Assembly: GCA_015222405.1 (NCBI GenBank)
Contig: JADFVG010000004.1
Coordinates: 1 to 16,547, forward strand
Source of the DNA: Chloroflexota bacterium
GTDB taxonomy: Bacteria > Chloroflexota > Dehalococcoidia > E44-bin15
DNA length: 16,547 nt
Direction of reading: 5' to 3'
Made by a program: the position numbers and the translations under genes. Below, in pieces: positions 1 through 7,803 of this stretch. The notes below the pieces were generated by a model that worked only from the letters and a program-made list of their open reading frames with translations, had not been told where the DNA came from and did no database searches. Every line of letters starts with the position of its first letter. Within the stretch, counting starts at the first letter, position 1.

Positions 1-18
1 GAATAAGGAAAGTCTATC

Positions 19-1161
19 ATGGAATCAGTAGCTCCCTTTAAAGAAGGGGAAGAGCTCATCAAAGAGGCTGGCGGTGAGGTGGTTAAACTGTGCTTCCAAT
101 GCGGCCTGTGCACCACCACCTGCCCCTGGAACATAGTGAGAAACTTCATTGTCCACAAGATAGTCCGTCAGGCCCAGTTTGGCCTGGCTAATTTTGACGA
201 TGAGGATTGGTGGCTATGCACCACCTGTAATGCCTGCGTCAGCCGCTGTCCTCGCGGTGTTGGCATAGCAGATGTGATGGAAGCTGTGCGCAGGATCATC
301 GTGGAGGCAGGCTTTATCCCCGCCAGCCTTCATACCGTGATGTCCAGCCTCAGCAGCGTCGGTAATCCTGTACTGGAAGAGCGGGAGAAACGCGCTGATT
401 GGGCTCAGGGCCTCGAAGTCAAGGCCTTCACCCCGGGCACCGAGCTATTGTACTTCCCCTGCTGCGTCCCTGCCTATGACTCCAGGGTCCGTAGTGTGGC
501 ACGTGCCACCGCCAATATCCTACGCAAGGTGGGGGTGGACTTCGGCATCTTAGGCGTCAAAGAGAGCTGCTGTGGTGAGAGTGTGCGCAAGGCAGGAGAT
601 GAGAGCCTATTCCTCAGTCTAGCGCAAAGCAATATCGATGCCTTCGCTGAAGCCGGGGTCAAGAAGATTGTAGTCACCTCACCCCATTGCTACAGCACCT
701 TCAAGAGCGAATACCCAGAACTGGGAGGCAACTTTGAAGTGGTTCACTTCACTCAATATCTGGCCGAGCTTCTCAGGGAGGGAAAGCTGAAGCTGGAGAA
801 AGAGCTGAAGAAGAGGGTGGTCTATCAGGATCCCTGCTATCTGGGGCGCCATCACGGCATATACGATGAGCCCAGGGAGGTTCTGAGCAGCATCCCTGGC
901 CTGGAGCTGGTGGAGTTCCCCGACTATCGGGAGAGTAGCATCTGCTGCGGTGGCGGAGGGGGCAGGATCTGGATGGATACCAAGAAGGGCGAGAGATTTT
1001 CTGACATCAGACTGGAGCAGGCCATCGAGCTGGGGGGAAATATTCTGGCCGTCGCCTGCCCTTATTGCATGCTCAACTTCAAGGATAGCGTGTTGACCCT
1101 GGGTAAGGGCGATTTCATTGAGGTCAAGGACATCTCAGAACTGGTTCAAGAGGCGATCTAG
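19..1161 (+). CDS. HdrD-like iron-sulfur protein (fused HdrC ferredoxin + HdrB CCG domains)
   Basis: Cytoplasmic electron-transfer subunit of 380 residues. The N-terminal third is a two-cluster ferredoxin domain, with [4Fe-4S] ligand sets C25/C28/C31/C35 and C67/C70/C73/C77. The rest carries two CCG domains, the type that holds the heterodisulfide-reducing clusters in HdrB/HdrD. The first has CC148-149, CC184-185 and C224. The second has C273, CC309-310 followed by a glycine run, and C347-P-Y-C350. In the first CCG domain the final CxxC is reduced to SPHC. An AAGGAAAG purine run at 5-12 supports the ATG at 19. The gene heads an operon with HdrA, MvhD and formate dehydrogenase genes, so it probably accepts electrons from HdrA and passes them to an unidentified acceptor. 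True heterodisulfide (CoM-S-S-CoB) as substrate is unlikely in a bacterium. BamD of class II benzoyl-CoA reductase has the same architecture and is an alternative identity. Confidence 0.88.
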   Translation: MESVAPFKEGEELIKEAGGEVVKLCFQCGLCTTTCPWNIVRNFIVHKIVRQAQFGLANFDDEDWWLCTTCNACVSRCPRGVGIADVMEAVRRIIVEAGFIPASLHTVMSSLSSVGNPVLEEREKRADWAQGLEVKAFTPGTELLYFPCCVPAYDSRVRSVARATANILRKVGVDFGILGVKESCCGESVRKAGDESLFLSLAQSNIDAFAEAGVKKIVVTSPHCYSTFKSEYPELGGNFEVVHFTQYLAELLREGKLKLEKELKKRVVYQDPCYLGRHHGIYDEPREVLSSIPGLELVEFPDYRESSICCGGGGGRIWMDTKKGERFSDIRLEQAIELGGNILAVACPYCMLNFKDSVLTLGKGDFIEVKDISELVQEAI

Positions 1162-1207
1162 TTGTCATTCAGTGGCTCGTTGAGATAGCGAGGGAGATCA
1201 CTTGACA

Positions 1208-4200
1208 ATGGAGAGCGAGATTCAAGTACCGGCCACCACTGAGGGCAAGGTGGGCGCGGTTATGATAGTGGGTGCTGGGGTCAGTGGCATACAGGCTGCC
1301 CTGGACCTGGCCAATTCCGGCTTCAAGGTCTATCTGGTTGACAAGGACCCAGCCATCGGTGGCAGGATGGCGCAACTGGACAAGACCTTCCCCACCAATG
1401 ATTGTTCCATGTGCATTCTGTCTCCCAAATTCATCGAGTGCGCCCGGAACCTGAACATATCGATCTTGGCCTATCATGAGGTCAGGAAGGTCGAGGGGGA
1501 GGCGGGCAATTTCAAAGTGACCCTGCTCAAGAAGCCTCGATATGTAGAGGAGGACTTGTGCGTCGGCTGCGGGACCTGTGCCGAGTACTGCCCGGAAAAG
1601 ATGCTCGATCCCTATAATGAGGGCCTGTCGGTTATCAAATGTATCCGTGTCCCCTTCCCCCAGGCGGTGCCCGCAGTGTCCGTAGTAGACCCCGAGGTCT
1701 GCCTCTTCATCCGCAAGAGGGAGTGCAAAATCTGTGTCCCGGTATGCCCGAATAAGGCCATTAACCTCTATCAGCAGGAAGAGGAAGTGGAGGTCGAGGT
1801 TGGGGCCGTCATATTGGCCTTGGGCTATCAACCGTTCGATCCTAGACTCCAGCCCGAATATGGCTATGGCAGAATGAGCAACGTGGTCACTGGTCTCGAA
1901 TTCGAGCGGATATTGAGCGCCTCCGGTCCCTTCCGGGGAGAGGTGAAGCGTCCTTCCGACAAAAAGACGCCTAAGAGGATAGCCTGGATCCAGTGCGTCG
2001 GTTCTCGGGATACCACTGTGGGAAATGGCTACTGTTCGGCAGTGTGCTGCATGTATGCCATGAAACACGTGATCCTGGCCAAGGAACATGACCCTGAGCT
2101 GGAGGCTACCATATTTCACAACGATGTCCGCGCCTATGGCAAGGGGTTTGAGCGATACTACCAGAGGGCCCAAGACCTCCCCGGTGTTCGTTTCATATGG
2201 AGCAAGGTTTCAGTAGTAAGGGAAATTCCGCAAACTAAGAACGTGGTGATTCGGTATGGCGTCAACGGCACCGAAACCAGGGAGGAGGAATTCGATCTCG
2301 TGGTTCTATCCGTTGGCTTGACATCTCCCCCCAGCACCAGGGAACTGGCGGAGAAACTGTCCATCGATGTCAATTCCTACGGATTTTGCCACAGCGACGA
2401 TTTCTCGCCTATTGAGACCTCCAGGTCGGGGGTCTACGTCTGCGGCGTGTTCCGTGCCCCCATGGACATCCCCGACTCCGTCACCATGGCTAGCGGCGCA
2501 GCGTCTCTCTCGGCGCAGCTCCTCTCCGAAAAGCGCGGCACCTTGACCGCGGAGAAGGAATACCCCCCGGAGCGGGATGTCACCGGGGAGATCCCTCGGA
2601 TTGGGGTGTTCGTTTGTCGCTGCGGCACCAATATCGCCAGGGTGATAGACGTGCCCCGACTGGTAACATATGCCAAGGGCCTGGATGGTGTGGTTCACGC
2701 CGAGGAGAACATCTTCAGTTGTTCCATCGATTCTGTCAAACATATAGTTGAGACCATCGCAGAAAAGGGACTGAATCGAGTGGTGGTGGCTGCTTGCACT
2801 CCCAGGACCCATGAGCCCGTGTTCCAGGAAACCCTCAGGGAGGCCGGATTGAACCCCTACCTTTTTGAGATGGCCAACATCCGTGAGCAGTGCTCTTGGG
2901 TGCATATGCGGGACAGGATAGCCGCTAATACAAAGGCGCAAGACCTGGTGAGGATGGCAGTTACCAAAGCCAAACTCCTCAAACCCCTTCCGCAATTACC
3001 CGTGCGCATTAACCATGCTGCTTTGGTCATTGGCGGGGGTGTGGCGGGCATGGAGAGCGCCCTCAGCCTGGCCGAGCAGGGATTCGAGGTTCACCTGGTG
3101 GAAAAGGCTGATCAACTGGGGGGGATAGCGCGCAGAATACATTACATCATGAATGGCGGAGACGTTCAGGGCTACCTGGCAAACTTGGTGAGCAGGGTTC
3201 ATGAAAACCCCTTGATTCACGTATATACCGAGGCTGATATCCTGGATGCCAGTGGCTATGTGGGTGATTTCCTCACCAAGATAGCGGCGGGAGCCGATAA
3301 AGCGGTCACCGAGATAGCTCATGGTGTGGTCATAATCGCCACCGGGGCTGAGGAGTTCAAACCCAATGAATATCTCTACGGGCAAGACCTCAGGGTGTTG
3401 ACCCTGCTGGAACTGGAGGGGGAGATCGCCAACGGCAATGCCAATATCACCAGCGCCCAGAGCGCAGTGTTTATTCACTGCGTGGGGTCGAGGGATGAGG
3501 AGAGGCCCTATTGCAGCAGGGTATGCTGCACCCAGTCGATAACGAATGCCCTGAAGCTGAAAGAGCTGAACCCGGAGATGGATATCTACCTCCTTTACCG
3601 CGATATGAGGACCTACGGCTTTAGGGAGGACTACTATCGCGAGGCTGCGGATAAGGGGGTGAAGTTCGTCCGCTATGACGTGGATGATAAGCCCCAGGTG
3701 GAAGCGGTGGACGAGGGGGGTAAGAGCATTCTGAGGGTCAGCGTGCCCGATCCTGTCTTGGGCCAGCGCCTCCTCCTGGATGCCGACTTCATCGCCCTGG
3801 CGGCAGCCACGGTGGCCCCGCAGGGCAACAAGGAACTGTCCCAGCTATACAAGGTGCCTCTAAATGAGGACGGCTTCTTCCTCGAGGCCCATATGAAGCT
3901 TCGCCCGGTGGACTTCTCTACTGACGGGGTGTTCATGTGCGGCCTGGCCCATAACCCCAAGTCTATAGATGAGAGCATCGCCCAGGCTCAGGCGGCTGCC
4001 TCCAGGGCTGTCACCATACTCTCTAAGGAGGCTATCCCTGCTGGTGGCATCATTGCGTTCATCAATAAGGACGCCTGTTCTGGGTGCAAGCTTTGCATTC
4101 AGGTCTGCCCCTATAACGTTATATCGTTCGATGAACAAGAGGGGGTGGCGGTAGTTAGCGAGCTAGAATGTAAGGGGTGTGGGAACTGTGCTGCCATCTG

Positions 4201-4273
4201 CCCATCTGGTGCCTGTTCCATGGGCGGTTTTGAGGATGCACAGATTCTCGCTCAGATAGAGGCTCTGGTATGA
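1208..4273 (+). CDS. Double HdrA-like FAD/iron-sulfur protein (electron-bifurcating flavoprotein)
   Basis: About 1021 residues, roughly one and a half times an ordinary HdrA. It is two HdrA flavin modules in tandem. Module 1 begins directly with an FAD fold (GAGVSG, 22-27), then the HdrA signature FPTNDCSMC (from 61) and an inserted ferredoxin domain (C118/C121/C124/C128, then C165/C173/C176/C180). Module 2 starts near 466 with the HdrA N-terminal cluster domain (VCRCGTNI, C470/C472, later C505 and C530), then a second FAD fold (GGGVAG, 609-614). A C-terminal 2[4Fe-4S] ferredoxin follows (C957/C960/C963/C967 and C988/C991/C994/C998). Each module has a CVGSRD...C...CC signature. HdrA is the bifurcating FAD site in Hdr complexes. 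TTG at 1202 is an alternative start: the AGGGAG at 1191-1196 lies 5 bases from TTG 1202 and 11 from ATG 1208. The stop overlaps the next start (ATGA). BamE is the closest alternative identity. Confidence 0.9.
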   Translation: MESEIQVPATTEGKVGAVMIVGAGVSGIQAALDLANSGFKVYLVDKDPAIGGRMAQLDKTFPTNDCSMCILSPKFIECARNLNISILAYHEVRKVEGEAGNFKVTLLKKPRYVEEDLCVGCGTCAEYCPEKMLDPYNEGLSVIKCIRVPFPQAVPAVSVVDPEVCLFIRKRECKICVPVCPNKAINLYQQEEEVEVEVGAVILALGYQPFDPRLQPEYGYGRMSNVVTGLEFERILSASGPFRGEVKRPSDKKTPKRIAWIQCVGSRDTTVGNGYCSAVCCMYAMKHVILAKEHDPELEATIFHNDVRAYGKGFERYYQRAQDLPGVRFIWSKVSVVREIPQTKNVVIRYGVNGTETREEEFDLVVLSVGLTSPPSTRELAEKLSIDVNSYGFCHSDDFSPIETSRSGVYVCGVFRAPMDIPDSVTMASGAASLSAQLLSEKRGTLTAEKEYPPERDVTGEIPRIGVFVCRCGTNIARVIDVPRLVTYAKGLDGVVHAEENIFSCSIDSVKHIVETIAEKGLNRVVVAACTPRTHEPVFQETLREAGLNPYLFEMANIREQCSWVHMRDRIAANTKAQDLVRMAVTKAKLLKPLPQLPVRINHAALVIGGGVAGMESALSLAEQGFEVHLVEKADQLGGIARRIHYIMNGGDVQGYLANLVSRVHENPLIHVYTEADILDASGYVGDFLTKIAAGADKAVTEIAHGVVIIATGAEEFKPNEYLYGQDLRVLTLLELEGEIANGNANITSAQSAVFIHCVGSRDEERPYCSRVCCTQSITNALKLKELNPEMDIYLLYRDMRTYGFREDYYREAADKGVKFVRYDVDDKPQVEAVDEGGKSILRVSVPDPVLGQRLLLDADFIALAAATVAPQGNKELSQLYKVPLNEDGFFLEAHMKLRPVDFSTDGVFMCGLAHNPKSIDESIAQAQAAASRAVTILSKEAIPAGGIIAFINKDACSGCKLCIQVCPYNVISFDEQEGVAVVSELECKGCGNCAAICPSGACSMGGFEDAQILAQIEALV

Positions 4274-4689
4274 CTACTGCAGCATTCAGGCCCAAGATAC
4301 TCGCCTTTCTCTGCAACTGGTGCAGCTATGCCGGCGCTGACCTGGCTGGTGTGAGCCGGATACAGTATCCCTCAACCATTCGTGTCATCCGAACAATGTG
4401 TAGTTGCCGGGTCAATCCGCAATTTGTAACCAAGGCGCTGCTGATGGGGGTGGATGGAGTGCTGGTACTGGGATGCCATCCCGGTGAGTGCCACTATATA
4501 GAGGGCAATATGTACACCCGGCGAAGGGTGATTGCCCTCAAGAGGATGCTCGAGGTATTAGGTATCAACCCGGATAGGGTTCGCCTGGAGTGGGTCTCTG
4601 CCTCCGAAGGCACTAGATTCGCTGATACCGTGGAGTCCTTTACGGCGACAATTCGACAATTGGGGCCTAATCCGCTAAGAGGGGGCTAA
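4270..4689 (+). CDS. MvhD/FrhD-like [2Fe-2S] electron-transfer subunit
   Basis: A 139-residue protein of the hydrogenase iron-sulfur delta-subunit family (MvhD). In methanogens MvhD carries electrons from the hydrogenase or formate dehydrogenase to HdrA through a [2Fe-2S] cluster. The family pattern is clear: FLCNWCSYAGAD near the N terminus (C15, C18), RTMCSCRV (C44, C46) and GVLVLGCHPGECHY (C69, C74). The length is normal for a stand-alone MvhD. Its ATG overlaps the HdrA stop codon by four bases, so translational coupling and a one-to-one complex with HdrA are likely. An extra cysteine (C46) sits where I recall glycine in methanogen MvhD. BamF is the counterpart in benzoyl-CoA reductase complexes. 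The family assignment is secure; the physiological partner is inferred from the operon. Confidence 0.92.
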   Translation: MTTAAFRPKILAFLCNWCSYAGADLAGVSRIQYPSTIRVIRTMCSCRVNPQFVTKALLMGVDGVLVLGCHPGECHYIEGNMYTRRRVIALKRMLEVLGINPDRVRLEWVSASEGTRFADTVESFTATIRQLGPNPLRGG

Positions 4690-4697
4690 AGCGGCGG

Positions 4698-5717
4698 ATG
4701 AGATACGGAGACACGGTGAGGAAGACTGTTCAGGCCATGCTGGAAAAGGGGATGGTTGATGAGGTTCTGGCCTTTGTCCGTGGCGTTGATGAAAGGGATG
4801 TGGTTCCTGCCTTTATCACCGACGCAGCAGAGGCGGAGAAGATAACCGTGGCCTCATATCAGCCCTATAGCTTGGCCAGCATCCTGGCTGATTATGGCGA
4901 TAAGGGAAAGAAGATTGGGCTAGTAGTTCGTTCCTGTGACGCCCGGGGAGTAATCGAGCTAGCTAAAAGAAACCAGGTCAACAGGGACGATATTTACCTA
5001 ATTGGGATTGAATGCTACGGCACCGTCAATCCTGCAAACGCCAAAGAGGGAGAGATCTATATCTTCCACGACGCCATGGAGGTAGGGGGCAAGAAGGAAG
5101 CTCTTGATGAGTCGTTACTCTCAGCAAACTGTCGCCGCTGCGAATATCCGGTGCCCGGCATGGCGGATATAAGCTGTGCTATCGATGGGGACGGAGCTAT
5201 TGCCAATACCCCTAAAGGAGAGGAGATGCTGGCGGCAGCAAATCTGAAGAGTCAGGGTAGTACGGTTGACGCTTCAGCAATGAAGGAGAGGGCAGCCCGG
5301 TGGCAGGACAAAGACTTCCCCAACTTGGGAACCGACCGCCAGGAAAGACTAGATTACTGGCTGCGCCAATTCGACAAGTGCATTAAGTGCTACGGTTGCC
5401 GCAATGTCTGTCCCCTGTGCTATTGCAAGGATTGTGCCCTCGATGCCGACAGGGTGTGGGTGGAACGAGGCAGGATGCCGCCACCGAGGCTGTTCCATCT
5501 CACCCGTCTCATGCACATCGCCGATAGCTGTCTCAACTGTGGGCAGTGTGAGGCAGTCTGCCCCATGGAGATCCCTTTAACCAGGCTCTACCACCAGCTG
5601 CATAACGAGCTGCGTTCTATCTTCGACTATGAGTCTGGAATCAACATCGATGATGCTCTTCCCCTGGGGACTTTCACCGAGGAAGAGATGAAGGCCGGAG
5701 GTGTAGAACTTGGTTAG
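4698..5717 (+). CDS. FdhB/FrhB-like iron-sulfur subunit partnering formate dehydrogenase
   Basis: A 339-residue iron-sulfur protein. The N-terminal part resembles the FrhB/FdhB family (coenzyme F420 hydrogenase/dehydrogenase beta subunit), with VVRSCDARG (C80), GIECYG (C106) and a cysteine pair C145-R-R-C148. The C-terminal part is a ferredoxin domain with C228/C231/C234/C238 and C278/C281/C284/C288. A further C241/C243/C246 group lies just after the first set and may bind another cluster. Lying between mvhD-like and fdhA-like genes, it most likely relays electrons from the formate dehydrogenase catalytic subunit to the MvhD/HdrA module. FrhB proteins bind FAD, and whether this one does cannot be judged by eye. 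It starts 8 bases after the MvhD stop, with only a purine-rich stretch (near 4680-4685) as ribosome site. The 3' end overlaps the next gene by 8 bases. Confidence 0.85.
   Translation: MRYGDTVRKTVQAMLEKGMVDEVLAFVRGVDERDVVPAFITDAAEAEKITVASYQPYSLASILADYGDKGKKIGLVVRSCDARGVIELAKRNQVNRDDIYLIGIECYGTVNPANAKEGEIYIFHDAMEVGGKKEALDESLLSANCRRCEYPVPGMADISCAIDGDGAIANTPKGEEMLAAANLKSQGSTVDASAMKERAARWQDKDFPNLGTDRQERLDYWLRQFDKCIKCYGCRNVCPLCYCKDCALDADRVWVERGRMPPPRLFHLTRLMHIADSCLNCGQCEAVCPMEIPLTRLYHQLHNELRSIFDYESGINIDDALPLGTFTEEEMKAGGVELG
5697..5703 (+). promoter_or_regulatory. Ribosome binding site fixing the TTG start of the formate dehydrogenase gene
   Basis: GGAGGTG lies inside the end of the upstream coding region, with six bases before TTG 5710. 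It would be 18 bases from the only nearby alternative, GTG 5722. The spacing therefore favours the TTG start. Confidence 0.7.
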
Positions 5718-7755
5718 ATTTGTGCCCACCGTCTGCCCCTATTGTGGCGCCGGTTGTGGGTTGCTACTGGTGGCGAGGGATAACCGTGTCATTGGCACCA
5801 GACCGTGGCAGAGGCACCCGGTAAATGAAGGCAAACTCTGTATTAAGGGGTGGAATGCCCACGAGTTTATTCATCACTCAGAAAGGTTGACAGCGCCCCT
5901 CATCAAGGATGGACAGTCCTTCCGGGAAGCCTCATGGGAGGAGGCACTGAAACTGGTAGCCAGCAGATTTGGCGAAATAAAGGAGCAGCACGGTCCGGGT
6001 TCCGTGGCCATCCTCTCCTCGGCTAAGTGCACCAACGAGGAGAATTATGTAATACAGAAGTTCGCTCGGGCGGTCGTCGGCACCAATAACATTGATCACT
6101 GCGCCCGCCTATGCCATGCCCCCACCGTGGCTGGCCTAGTCGCAAGCCTGGGCAGCGGGGCTATGACCAACCCCATAGGCGATCTGGAGCAATCAGACTG
6201 TATCCTAGTCATCGGGTCAGACACCACATCACAGCACCCCCTGGTAGCCAGGGAAATCATCAAGGCCAAGGAGAGGGGTGCCAAGCTTATTTTAGCTGAC
6301 CCCAGGGCTATCCAGTTATCTAAACAGGCTGATATTTTCCTGCAACTTAAGCCTGGAACTGAAATAGCGCTGCTCAACGGTATCATGAAGGTCATACTCG
6401 AACGTGGGCTTGAAGACAAGGAATTCATTGCCCGGAGAACTGAGGGAATAGAAGACCTGACTAACACAGTTAAAGACTACCCCTTGGAGCAGGTAGAACA
6501 AATCACAGGGGTGAAGGCAAAGGACATCGAAGAAGCAGCTTTAACTTATGGTCAGGCCGAGCGCGCTGCCATAGTATATGCCATGGGGATAACACAGCAC
6601 ACTACCGGCACCGCCAATGTAATGTCAACAGCCAACCTTGCTTTGCTAACAGGGAATCTGGGCAGGACCGGTACTGGAGTAAACCCGCTTAGGGGGCAGA
6701 ACAATGTTCAGGGAGCTTGCGATTTGGGTGCACTGCCCGATGTGCTCCCAGGCTACCGCTCCGTGACTGATGATGCCATAAGAGCAGAAGTAGCAGGGCT
6801 CTGGGGCGTGGCCTCTCTCCCTTCCGAGGCAGGCCTGACCGTGGTGGAGATGCTCGATGCCGCCGCAGAGGGCAAGATTAAGGCGATGTATATCATCGGG
6901 GAGAACCCCATGCTGTCCGACCCGGACACAAGCCATGTGAAGAAAGGTCTGGAAAACCTGGAGTTCCTGGTAGTGCAAGATATCTTCCCCACGGAGACAG
7001 CTCAGCTGGCTGGCGTTGTCCTGCCTTCGGCCTGTTGGGCAGAGAAGGAAGGCACTTATACCAATACCGAGCGCAGGGTGCAACTATCAAGAAAGGCTGT
7101 TGAACCGCCGGGAGAAGCGGTTTCGGACTGGGAGATTATCTGCCGTCTGGCTAAGGCAATGGGCTTCGCCGATTTATTCCCCTATACCTCTGCTGAAGAG
7201 ATATTTGAGGAACTGCGGAAGGTGACCCCTCAGTATGCAGGAATGACCTATGAAAGACTAAACCAGCCAGAGGGCTTAGTATGGCCATGCCCCACAGAGG
7301 ACCACCCCGGCACCCCGATCTTGCACGTAGATCAGTGCAGTCGGGGGAAAGGGAAATTCCAGGCTGTTGGCCATGAAGCACCGGCAGAGGAACCCGATGA
7401 AGAATACCCCTTAATCCTGACCACAGGCAGGGTTGCATCCCAATGGCATGGAGGCAGTATGACCCGCCGCTCCCCAACCCTGAACAATGAGTTCCCCAGG
7501 AGTTATATAGAGATCAACCCGCAGGATGCCAAGAAATTGGGGGTAGTGAACGGAGATCTGGTCACGGTAGTCTCAAGGAGAGGTGAAATAGAGACTGACG
7601 CCCTGGTTACAGATAGAATCGAACTCGGCGTTGTATTCATGCCGTTTCACTTTGTCGAAGGTGCAGCCAATTTGCTGACTAATCCAGCCCTCGACCCCAT
7701 ATCCAAGATTCCGGAATTCAAGGTAGCCGCAGTGCGGGTGAGCAAAGCTTCCTGA
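5710..7755 (+). CDS. fdhA: Formate dehydrogenase alpha subunit, cysteine type (molybdopterin, one [4Fe-4S])
   Basis: Catalytic subunit of 681 residues that interconverts formate and CO2 at a Mo- or W-bis-pyranopterin centre. The N-terminal [4Fe-4S] site is C9/C12/C16 plus C44. The active site reads CARLCHAPTVAGL, with metal-ligand Cys135 (codon TGC at 6112-6114) followed by His136, the position held by selenocysteine-histidine in E. coli FdhF. The essential arginine is probably R328 in NPLRGQNNVQGACD. A molybdopterin-dinucleotide-binding C-terminal domain starts near residue 566 (ILTTGRVASQWHGG). There is no Tat signal and no large N-terminal NuoG-like extension, so the enzyme is cytoplasmic and needs the neighbouring iron-sulfur subunits as its electron partner. 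It uses a TTG start overlapping the previous gene by 8 bases and is the last gene of the operon. The NPLRGQNNVQG...ALPDVLPGY block is typical of formate dehydrogenases rather than nitrate reductases. Confidence 0.93.
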   Translation: MVRFVPTVCPYCGAGCGLLLVARDNRVIGTRPWQRHPVNEGKLCIKGWNAHEFIHHSERLTAPLIKDGQSFREASWEEALKLVASRFGEIKEQHGPGSVAILSSAKCTNEENYVIQKFARAVVGTNNIDHCARLCHAPTVAGLVASLGSGAMTNPIGDLEQSDCILVIGSDTTSQHPLVAREIIKAKERGAKLILADPRAIQLSKQADIFLQLKPGTEIALLNGIMKVILERGLEDKEFIARRTEGIEDLTNTVKDYPLEQVEQITGVKAKDIEEAALTYGQAERAAIVYAMGITQHTTGTANVMSTANLALLTGNLGRTGTGVNPLRGQNNVQGACDLGALPDVLPGYRSVTDDAIRAEVAGLWGVASLPSEAGLTVVEMLDAAAEGKIKAMYIIGENPMLSDPDTSHVKKGLENLEFLVVQDIFPTETAQLAGVVLPSACWAEKEGTYTNTERRVQLSRKAVEPPGEAVSDWEIICRLAKAMGFADLFPYTSAEEIFEELRKVTPQYAGMTYERLNQPEGLVWPCPTEDHPGTPILHVDQCSRGKGKFQAVGHEAPAEEPDEEYPLILTTGRVASQWHGGSMTRRSPTLNNEFPRSYIEINPQDAKKLGVVNGDLVTVVSRRGEIETDALVTDRIELGVVFMPFHFVEGAANLLTNPALDPISKIPEFKVAAVRVSKAS

Positions 7756-7803
7756 AACAGATCCCGCTAGCCTTCTGTATAGACCGAAAGTGGTCAGCTC
7801 CCC

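Noticed and set aside
2306..2995. Long minus-strand open frame inside the HdrA gene (229 codons)
   Set aside because: It lies fully antisense to a gene with dense family motifs, and its translation has no recognisable domain; it arises from the codon pattern of the real gene.
6112..6114. Selenocysteine in the formate dehydrogenase
   Set aside because: The active-site codon is TGC (cysteine), not TGA; no SECIS element is required.
7756..7803. GACC-GAAAGT-GGTC hairpin between the convergent fdhA and CrtI-like genes as a terminator
   Set aside because: The stem is only four base pairs and no T-run follows on either strand.
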